DNA of 19,090 nt, from contig CAZABC010000040.1 of assembly GCA_964483405.1 (NCBI GenBank), positions 1 to 19,090 on the forward strand, written 5' to 3'. The notes under the pieces were generated by a model. That model did not search any database. It saw only the letters and a program-made list of their open reading frames with translations, and was not told where the DNA came from. Position 1 is the stretch's first letter. Each line of letters opens with the position of its first letter. Positions 14,039 through 19,090 of this stretch are shown here, piece by piece. Source of the DNA: CAZABC01 sp964483405 (GTDB taxonomy: Bacteria; Chloroflexota; Limnocylindria; Limnocylindrales; CSP1-4). Position numbers and translations under genes: made by a program.

Positions 14039-15386
14039 CGGGACGTTCCTCGAGCTGGTAGACGGTGACGGGGATCGCGCCAGTGTGGGGGACCGAAGGG
14101 ACGTTCATGGCGGTCAGGGCGGCCTCGGGGTCGAAGCCGGACCGGACCAGCGTCGACACGGCTGCGACGCGGGCGGTCATCGTCATCCCGTTCTCGTCGT
14201 AGGCCGACCCCGGGATTGTGTTCAGCGGGTAGAGCAGGCCGCGGCGCTGCTCGGGCGTCAGGCGGTTCAGGTTCTCGCGGTCGCGGACCTCGTCCTCGGT
14301 CATGAACGCGTTCGCCCGCGCATGGCCGTAGGCCTCGAAGCGGTCCTTGATCGAGGCGACGAGGATGGCGTCGTACAGATGCTCGGCGTAGTAGCCGGTC
14401 CCGATGCCGATGAGGTCCTTGTTCGCCGCCTGGTCGAGCCGCCGGCCGACGGGCCGGAGGGTGTCGGTCGCGTGGGCTCGGTTCGTCTCCTCGATGTTCG
14501 AGAAGGTCGCCCGGCTGAAGTCGGACAGCTTGGTCGGGGCGAGTCGCAGCCAGCGGGCCACGTCCTCGACCGACCAGCGCCGGGACTCGAGGAACTGGGC
14601 ATCCTCGGGCGGGAAGCCGACCGTGTCGACCGTCATCCCCTCGTCGAGGACCGCGGCGCGCTGGGCGTTAGTCAGTCCGCCCTGCTGCTCCTCCCAGCCC
14701 TCGCGGATGTTGCGCTTGGCCTCGGTGCCGAGCTGATGCGGGTGCTTGATGACGACCGCCTGCATCGCTCCGGTCGCGAAAGTGTGCAGGCCGTATTCCT
14801 CGACAGCGATCGCGTTCTCCAGCGAGCGGCGAGCCATCGCGACCCGGCTGTACCCGACGAGGCCATCGAAGCCGAAGCCCGGGACGTGCCACACGTTGCG
14901 CTCGGGGAGGATGACCTCCTTGCCGTCGGGGAGGCGGTAGCGGAAGCGGCGGGTCGACGTCATCTCGTCGCGCTCGACCGTCATCCGGTCCGGTCGCAGC
15001 AGCCACAGCCGGACGACCTGGCCGACCCGGTTGTACTCGCGCTCGGCATAGAAGTTCCCCCACGTCAGGTAGTGCCCGATGCAGGTCTCGCGGAAGACCA
15101 TCGCCGTCATCTCGGGGTTCGGCGAGTCGTCGAGGAGCGACGCCACCGGATGCGAGTCGGCCCGCTCGCGGCCCTGATCCGTCCGGCGGTAGACGATCCA
15201 CGGCAGCGAGGCGAGGTCCTCGGCGATGAGCCGGACGCCGGCGTGGAAGGCGCTCACGGTCATCGCCGTGTCGTGATTGACGGTGATGTCGGTGATGCTC
15301 CGGCCGGTGTACCCGGGCGGGGGGGGCCAACCTGTATTCGGCCAACCGATGCCGGCGGACTTGAGCGGACGCGTGAGGATGCCCAT
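14031..15386 (-). CDS. Portal protein, HK97 family (451 aa)
   Basis: The dodecameric portal is the DNA entry channel and docks the terminase. Typical stretches: MTVSAFHAGVRLIAEDLASL (about 43-62), HPVASLLDDSPNPEMTAMVF, YLTWGNFYAEREYNRVGQVV, RLWLLRPDRMTVERD and HVPGFGFDGLVGYSRVAMAR, then LDEGMTVDTVGFPPEDAQFL and VEDVARWLRLAPTKLSDFSR. The length of 451 aa is a little above the usual HK97-type size. I use ATG at 15386-15384, which overlaps the TGA of the upstream membrane protein gene (TGATG), with GGAG nine bases before. The in-frame Arg/Ser-rich region upstream overlaps two other genes and is a shadow. Confidence 0.95.
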   Translation of the reverse strand: MGILTRPLKSAGIGWPNTGWPPPPGYTGRSITDITVNHDTAMTVSAFHAGVRLIAEDLASLPWIVYRRTDQGRERADSHPVASLLDDSPNPEMTAMVFRETCIGHYLTWGNFYAEREYNRVGQVVRLWLLRPDRMTVERDEMTSTRRFRYRLPDGKEVILPERNVWHVPGFGFDGLVGYSRVAMARRSLENAIAVEEYGLHTFATGAMQAVVIKHPHQLGTEAKRNIREGWEEQQGGLTNAQRAAVLDEGMTVDTVGFPPEDAQFLESRRWSVEDVARWLRLAPTKLSDFSRATFSNIEETNRAHATDTLRPVGRRLDQAANKDLIGIGTGYYAEHLYDAILVASIKDRFEAYGHARANAFMTEDEVRDRENLNRLTPEQRRGLLYPLNTIPGSAYDENGMTMTARVAAVSTLVRSGFDPEAALTAMNVPSVPHTGAIPVTVYQLEERPDA

Positions 15387-15568
15387 CAGCGGCGGCTCCG
15401 GATGACGGTCGGGGCCAGCCCGTAGGCGATGGCCAGCGTCCCGACGACGATGAACGAGAGGGATGGGGCGACCATGCCAAGGCCGATCCACAAGAGAACG
15501 AGACCGACCACGATGGCGACGTCCGTGATGTCGAACGCCGAGAGCATGCGACGGGCTCGGTTCCTCAA
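15386..15568 (-). CDS. Small two-helix membrane protein between terminase and portal (60 aa)
   Basis: The sequence has a basic start (MRNRARRM), then two hydrophobic segments, about residues 14-33 (ITDVAIVVGLVLLWIGLGMV) and 36-54 (SLSFIVVGTLAIAYGLAPT), and a basic end (VIRSRR). This suggests a two-helix inner-membrane peptide with both ends positive and probably cytoplasmic. It starts at TTG 15568-15566, overlapping the TerL TGA (TTGA), with GGAGG seven bases upstream. An ATG at 15547 would remove the first seven residues but has poorer Shine-Dalgarno spacing. Tiny membrane proteins at this position occur in several actinophages, with function unknown. It could be a spacer or a holin-like peptide, though its place among head genes does not favour lysis. 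Confidence 0.72.
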   Translation of the reverse strand: MRNRARRMLSAFDITDVAIVVGLVLLWIGLGMVAPSLSFIVVGTLAIAYGLAPTVIRSRR

Positions 15569-18249
15569 CGGACAGCCTCCAGGTACTCAGCGCCGCAGCG
15601 CGGGCAGGTCGGACTGATGACGCCGCGCCTGGCGCGGTCCACCAGCGATGCGGCGATGCTGCGGTGGCAGGCCGGGCAGGCGACCGGCTCGGGGCGGCTT
15701 CGCTCGCGGCGGACGGCGAGCGGGGCGAGCGAGACAAAGGTCAGGCGCTCGCGCTCGTAGTTGCTGATGAACGGGCCGGACGACTCGGGCATGGTCTTCG
15801 CGGCCTCGTGGGCCAGGACGTCGGCCACGGCCGCGTCGATGCGCCCCCTGTCGTCGCCCTTGATGAGCACGTAGCGGGTGCGGCCGTCGTCATCCTCGTC
15901 GCCGGTCCGCACTTTGCGGAGGTGGGCGGCCTTGACGTGGAGGTCAGTGATGGGGTCGCCGTCGTGCGTGTGACTCCCCTCGCGGATGGCGGTCAGCCAG
16001 CGATCGGTCGCGGGGGCGAAGCGACGCGCCTGATTCGTGTCGAGGGCCAGGACGCGCTCTGGCCCGTAGCGTTCAGCCCAGTCGTCGATCTCGGTCCACC
16101 AGCGCGGCGGGTCGCAGAGCATGAGCCCGACGTCGTAGGTCGCGAACGTCTCGGCGACCGTCTGGTGGACATCGGTCCGGTCGACCGTCCAGTCGACCGC
16201 GTCAGCCGGCCGGACCCACGCCCGGACGAGGAAGGAATAGCCATCGGCGGTGCAGCCGCGGAGCACCGTCGCGTCGCGACTGATCGACCCATCGAAGCCG
16301 AGCCCGATGCGCGTTCCAGCGGGCACGTCCCGCGGCTTCGCGAGGGCGTCCCACACCCGCGGATCGACCGCCCGACCAGACCCCGCCGAGCGGATGTTGA
16401 AGTAGTACCGAACTACGTCGTCCCATGATGTCGCAGGGTCGCGGATCTCCTTCACAATGCGGTCGAGGTCGACCCATCGGGCGTCGCCGTAGGCCTCGGC
16501 GAGCGAGGTCCGCAGCTGCTCGTCGGACCAGCCTGGGTCCGGTTCGGCCGCCGGCCGCCGGGCGTAGTGCATGACGCCCGGAGTGAGGTCGCCCTGCTCG
16601 GCGACCGACTTCTCGCCTAGCAGCGGGGCGTTCGTCGTCTCCAGCGTCCGGCCGCCCATCTTCGCGGCGTTGCGACGGAGGGTCCCGGCGAGTCGGACCC
16701 CGCCGTTGCGGCGGGTCCAGAGATGCGTCTCGTCGAGGACCGCGAAGGTGAGGCGCTGGCCCTCGCGCGAGCCGGCTGCCGCGGTGACCGGCTCAAGGCG
16801 GCCGGGGCGTCCGGCGAGGTACAGCCTGGTCCGGCCCTTGTCGATGCCGAGAGCCTTGGCCGCGCGGCTATCGTTTGCCGACAGCATCTCGTAGATGGCG
16901 GCGTAGGTGTTGTCGGTGTTGTGAGTCGGGACAGCGCGCCGACCGACGAGGAACAGACGATCGGCCGTGTCAAGGCCGACGCAACGGACCGGCACGGACG
17001 GGACGGGCTCCACGGCGACGACGTATCGGTAGACCGATGTCGTTCGCAGCTCCCCGACCCTCTGCGCGGCGGCCTTGCTGGGCAGTCTGGCGACGGGGCG
17101 TGTATCGGCCGGGGTGAAGAAGATCCGGTGGGCCGCTCCGTCGAAGCGGCTAGTCCACACGTAGCCGAGGGTCGTGAGGAGTTCCCCGACATCGGCGGCC
17201 AGCCGCCCGTTGATATTCGTGAAACTGACGCGACCCTTTCGGGTGACATGGCCACCGGAGTCGATGAGCCCCTGGAGGAGGGCCTGTCGCTGCGCATCGC
17301 CAGCCCGAAGGTATCGGACCGGGATGTGCTTGGCGCCAAGGACGCCGAGGCGATGGAGCTTCCCACGCAGGCTGGGGACCTCGGCCCGAGTTCCCTGATG
17401 ACCTGGACCGGCAGTCCAGACGACCCGTTCATGGTCGCCCAGTATGGACCCGATGATGGCCTCGAGGACAGACCGGTCCCGGTTGTCGATTGCGATACGA
17501 GAGTCGCCCGTCGCCCTGACGCCCAGCCAGAGGCCGAGGAGGTAGGGGTGGATCGGCAGAGTCGGATCATCGCGCAGCTTGAACGGGACTGTGCCGACGC
17601 GATACCGCTTGCCGCCGCCGGCTGCTCGGTAGTCCTGAGCCAGTTGCGCGGTCGACACGGTGACGACTTCGTGGCGGTCGGCGTGCCCGGCCAGGCGCTC
17701 CAGTGTCCATGAGTGTGACGCGGAAGCGACGATGCGCTCGCCATCGCTGAAGCCGACCGCGTAGCAGTCCATATCACGAAGGATCGGCGTGGTGCGCACC
17801 ACCGGCACGTTGAGGCCGTCGGCGGCGATGACGATGTCGCCAACGGCAAGGTCGCCGATAGTTGTCCAGCCCGACGGTGTTGGCACAACCGTGTCGAGGG
17901 CCAGGGGTTGATCCTCGCTGACGGCCGCGATTTGGACCCACGGGTTGTCGCGCGGCTTGCCGCGGCGGGGCTCGCCGTCCGGGCCGAAGCCATCGAAGAC
18001 CGTCGGCCCCGCGAGTTCGGCGATTGAGATGGCCGCGGCGAGGGGGCTTTTCCCCCATCCCTTGGCCATCTCCAGCTCGCCGCGCCGGTAGAGGAACTCG
18101 CCGGTTAGTGCGTCGATGGCGTACCAGCGCAGGACCAGCTCGGCCTGCTCGTCGGTCAGGATCAGCTCGGACGACGGGTCGGACGGCGATGGCAGGTACT
18201 CGGCCATCCAGTCGAGGACCCACCAGCCGAGTGTCGGGCCGGTGAACAC
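15565..18249 (-). CDS. terL: Terminase large subunit, intein-containing (894 aa precursor, 564 aa after splicing)
   Basis: ATP-driven DNA-packaging motor and genome-cutting nuclease. Numbered from GTG at 18249: GPTLGWWVLDWMAEYLPS near the start, Walker A-like AKGWGKS (62-68), AVSEDQ (109-114), intein 115-444, TDNTYAAIYEML, Walker B FAVLDETH (502-509), TTN coupling motif (538-540), and nuclease motif GFDGSISRDAT (Asp653) with LMLCDPP (Asp713) and RIDAAVADVLAHEA (Asp805). The C-terminus adds a CxxC...CxxC zinc ribbon (Cys858, 861, 882, 885). The GTG overlaps the TerS TAG (TAGTG). The open frame extends 89 codons upstream, but that part is Arg/Pro-rich and overlaps TerS, so it is a shadow. Spliced length fits HK97-type TerL. 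Confidence 0.95.
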   Translation of the reverse strand: MFTGPTLGWWVLDWMAEYLPSPSDPSSELILTDEQAELVLRWYAIDALTGEFLYRRGELEMAKGWGKSPLAAAISIAELAGPTVFDGFGPDGEPRRGKPRDNPWVQIAAVSEDQPLALDTVVPTPSGWTTIGDLAVGDIVIAADGLNVPVVRTTPILRDMDCYAVGFSDGERIVASASHSWTLERLAGHADRHEVVTVSTAQLAQDYRAAGGGKRYRVGTVPFKLRDDPTLPIHPYLLGLWLGVRATGDSRIAIDNRDRSVLEAIIGSILGDHERVVWTAGPGHQGTRAEVPSLRGKLHRLGVLGAKHIPVRYLRAGDAQRQALLQGLIDSGGHVTRKGRVSFTNINGRLAADVGELLTTLGYVWTSRFDGAAHRIFFTPADTRPVARLPSKAAAQRVGELRTTSVYRYVVAVEPVPSVPVRCVGLDTADRLFLVGRRAVPTHNTDNTYAAIYEMLSANDSRAAKALGIDKGRTRLYLAGRPGRLEPVTAAAGSREGQRLTFAVLDETHLWTRRNGGVRLAGTLRRNAAKMGGRTLETTNAPLLGEKSVAEQGDLTPGVMHYARRPAAEPDPGWSDEQLRTSLAEAYGDARWVDLDRIVKEIRDPATSWDDVVRYYFNIRSAGSGRAVDPRVWDALAKPRDVPAGTRIGLGFDGSISRDATVLRGCTADGYSFLVRAWVRPADAVDWTVDRTDVHQTVAETFATYDVGLMLCDPPRWWTEIDDWAERYGPERVLALDTNQARRFAPATDRWLTAIREGSHTHDGDPITDLHVKAAHLRKVRTGDEDDDGRTRYVLIKGDDRGRIDAAVADVLAHEAAKTMPESSGPFISNYERERLTFVSLAPLAVRRERSRPEPVACPACHRSIAASLVDRARRGVISPTCPRCGAEYLEAVR
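16918..17907 (-). other. Class 3-type intein in TerL with degenerate LAGLIDADG endonuclease (330 aa)
   Basis: The insert interrupts AVSEDQ|TDNTY of TerL between Walker A and Walker B. Block A: PLALDTVVPTPSGWTTIGDL, with Pro instead of Cys/Ser at position 1. Block B: SASHSW, with His at B:10 and Trp at B:12. Block F: VRCVGLDTADRLFLVG, with Cys at F:4. Block G: AVPTHN then Thr at +1, giving Thr at G:5 and the usual His-Asn end. Trp/Cys/Thr at those positions is the class 3 signature, in which the block F Cys starts splicing. The middle carries two LAGLIDADG-like motifs, LLGLWLGVR (intein residues 123-131) and LQGLIDSGG (211-219). The catalytic Asp is Val in the first and Gly in the second, so the endonuclease is probably dead. 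Confidence 0.93.
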
Positions 18250-18665
18250 TAGACCGCGCGGAGGTGGGCGTACCGCTTGGCCGTGGGCGCCTCGGCCCCG
18301 TCGACTTCCGCCTCGGTCGCCTTCGGTGCGACCCAGCGGCGGTCCTGTTGACCCTTGGGGGTGATCCCGTAGGTGTCCATCATCAGCCGCAGCTCGGTCG
18401 AGCGGACGAACTCGCCGCGCTCTACCTGGTCGTGGAGCCGGATGAGGTGCCGCAGCCCGGGCAGGTCGGCCGGCGTCCAGTGAGCGGCGACCCATGACCC
18501 CATCCACGTCTGCCAAGCGACGACCGAGGCGGGCATGAGCCCGTCGGGCGACGGCGGGACGGCGCCGTGCTGCCAGCCGGTGCCCGGGACCGAAGCAAAC
18601 TCACCGCGGAGTGGCACGTTGCGCCGTCGTCGGCTGGGTTTCGGAGCTGGGCCGCGTCCGGGCAT
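18249..18665 (-). CDS. terS: Terminase small subunit (138 aa)
   Basis: DNA-recognition subunit of the packaging motor. It starts MPGRGPAPKPSRRRRN, a basic N-terminal arm typical of actinophage small terminases, followed by Trp-rich helices (MPASVVAWQTWMGSWVAAHW, PADLPGLRHLIRLHDQVERG) and the 'elRlmmDtyGiTPkgqqdrRW' motif near the end (about residues 92-111), where RL...LGLTP...L(R)W is usual in the family. The ATG (18665) has GAGG seven bases upstream. Its stop overlaps the TerL start. The short charged C-terminus (KATEAEVDGAEAPTAKR) is unremarkable. Confidence 0.9.
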   Translation of the reverse strand: MPGRGPAPKPSRRRRNVPLRGEFASVPGTGWQHGAVPPSPDGLMPASVVAWQTWMGSWVAAHWTPADLPGLRHLIRLHDQVERGEFVRSTELRLMMDTYGITPKGQQDRRWVAPKATEAEVDGAEAPTAKRYAHLRAV

Positions 18666-18747
18666 CGGTGGACCTCGGGAGAGTTGGAGACTGGTACAGA
18701 CCGCGAGGAAGGTAGCGCCGGGTATGAGCGGCCGCCGGCCCCAGCGA

Positions 18748-19035
18748 TTAGACCCGCCCTCCGGTCGTCGCCGCTCGGCGCTCGTTCTCCAGTCGTGCGT
18801 GACACGAACGGCAGAGCACGGCTCTGGTCGGGTGGTCGACGGTCAGGTCGGCGAGTGCGTCGCACCCCGCGCACCACGGGTTGGCAGCCCGGAGGCGACG
18901 ACTCTCGGCTGGCCAGTCACCGCCGTAGATGGCCCGCTCGGGGCGGGCATTCCGGCGGGCGTCCCACGCGCTCTGGCATGGCGCGCAGCGGACACGGGGC
19001 GTCGGCCGGCCACAGTCGAGGCAGGGACGGCGCAC
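18748..19035 (-). CDS. Compact HNH-type endonuclease-like protein (95 aa)
   Basis: It has two zinc-ribbon-like Cys pairs at the start (CLDCG, residues 5-9; RCAPCQ, 15-20), then ARPERAIYGGDWPAESRRLR, WCAGCDALADL (about 54-64) and VDHPTRAVLCRSCHARLENE (66-85). CxxC, DH and CxxCH are the elements of the HNH ββα-metal fold. HNH proteins next to terminases (such as HK97 gp74) help cut at packaging. Here only about three residues separate 'DHP' from 'LCRSCH', where homologues usually have a longer loop with Gly-Gly and Asn, so the fold may be compact or inactive. Start GTG 19035-19033 has GGAG eight bases upstream. The 82 bp from 18666 to 18747 hold only the Shine-Dalgarno of TerS. Confidence 0.8.
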   Translation of the reverse strand: MRRPCLDCGRPTPRVRCAPCQSAWDARRNARPERAIYGGDWPAESRRLRAANPWCAGCDALADLTVDHPTRAVLCRSCHARLENERRAATTGGRV

Positions 19036-19038
19036 CCG

Positions 19039-19090
19039 TCACGCTCCGGTGTAGTGCAGCCCGAGGTAGTAGCGGACCAGGTGCGGGCCG
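19039..19090 (-). CDS. C-terminal end of an upstream gene (partial, 16 residues)
   Basis: The frame GPHLVRYYLGLHYTGA ends in TGA at 19041-19039, just before the HNH start. The aromatic-rich, protein-like ending and its tight spacing (3 bp) to the next start suggest a real gene cut by the window edge. There is too little sequence to name it. Confidence 0.5.
   Translation of the reverse strand, partial: GPHLVRYYLGLHYTGA

Noticed and set aside
13905..15425. Long plus-strand open frame (506 codons) opposite the portal and protease genes
   Set aside because: Asp/Arg/Gly/Val-rich composition typical of antisense frames in GC-rich DNA; the minus-strand portal and protease are unmistakable.
15387..15737. 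Upstream extension of the portal frame
   Set aside because: Overlaps TerL and the membrane protein gene; composition is low-complexity, and ATG at 15386 fits the operon junction.
16723..17712. 329-codon plus-strand frame opposite the intein, considered as a free-standing homing enzyme
   Set aside because: No endonuclease motif, and composition is antisense-like; the degenerate LAGLIDADG motifs are in the minus frame.
16617..17993. 458-codon minus-strand frame across the intein region
   Set aside because: Ser/Arg/Pro-rich shadow; the TerL/intein frame carries all known motifs.
18250..18516. Upstream 89-codon extension of TerL
   Set aside because: Overlaps the small terminase in another frame with Arg/Pro-rich, non-conserved-looking sequence; GTG at 18249 overlapping the TerS stop is a better start.
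18666..18747. Possible cos or packaging site in the gap before TerS
   Set aside because: Only GC-rich short palindromes are visible; nothing distinguishes it from background, so no call is made.

Overview
The window holds about 19 kb of the packaging, head and tail module of a tailed phage or prophage. Every gene I accept lies on the minus strand, so the late operon reads from right (19090) to left (1). The DNA is very GC-rich, with many GTG starts (ten of the accepted genes) and one TTG start. The TerS and TerL sequences resemble those of phages of high-GC Gram-positive (actinobacterial) hosts. The host call is inference. There is no integrase, attachment site, tRNA, lysis or replication gene, so free phage, prophage and metagenomic contig cannot be told apart. 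The gene content (HK97-type TerL, portal, U35-type protease and capsid; two tail-tube-like proteins; a G/GT frameshift; a tape measure; no sheath) indicates a siphovirus with a non-contractile tail.

Layout in transcription order. Packaging: the end of an upstream gene (19039-19090), a compact HNH-type protein (18748-19035), terminase small subunit (18249-18665) and terminase large subunit (15565-18249), which is interrupted by a 330-residue intein (16918-17907). Head assembly: a small two-helix membrane protein (15386-15568), portal (14031-15386), prohead protease (13298-14038) and major capsid protein (12046-13275). Accessory head region: a 69-aa protein with a fibre-like motif, a 67-aa protein, a 10-codon mini-ORF, a 117-aa protein, a 143-aa protein, an 82-aa basic protein and a 594-aa protein with 13 'LLDAGPALYAPTLT'-type repeats (8689-10473). 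Connector and tail: head-tail connector with an extra N-terminal domain (7789-8685), HK97 gp10-like protein (7385-7792), tail-terminator-like protein (6936-7388), two tail-tube-like paralogues (6180-6926, 5740-6162), tail assembly chaperone G with a -1 frameshift product GT (5241-5734), tape measure (3515-5248), minor tail protein with an inserted carbohydrate-binding-like domain (1602-3518), tail fibre-like protein (316-1593) and an 80-aa protein (77-319). A strong hairpin at 23-50 may end the operon.

Genes overlap or abut almost throughout (GTGA, TAGTG, TTGA and 8-bp overlaps), which points to one translationally coupled late transcript.

The most notable element is the TerL intein. It has Pro at position 1 and the non-contiguous Trp/Cys/Thr signature of class 3 inteins. 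Both LAGLIDADG motifs of its endonuclease domain have lost the catalytic Asp, each explainable by one base change, so it looks like a splicing-competent but non-homing relic. Next in interest are the 13-repeat virion protein among the head genes and a clear CCCTTTA slippery heptamer with a 3' stem in the G/GT gene.
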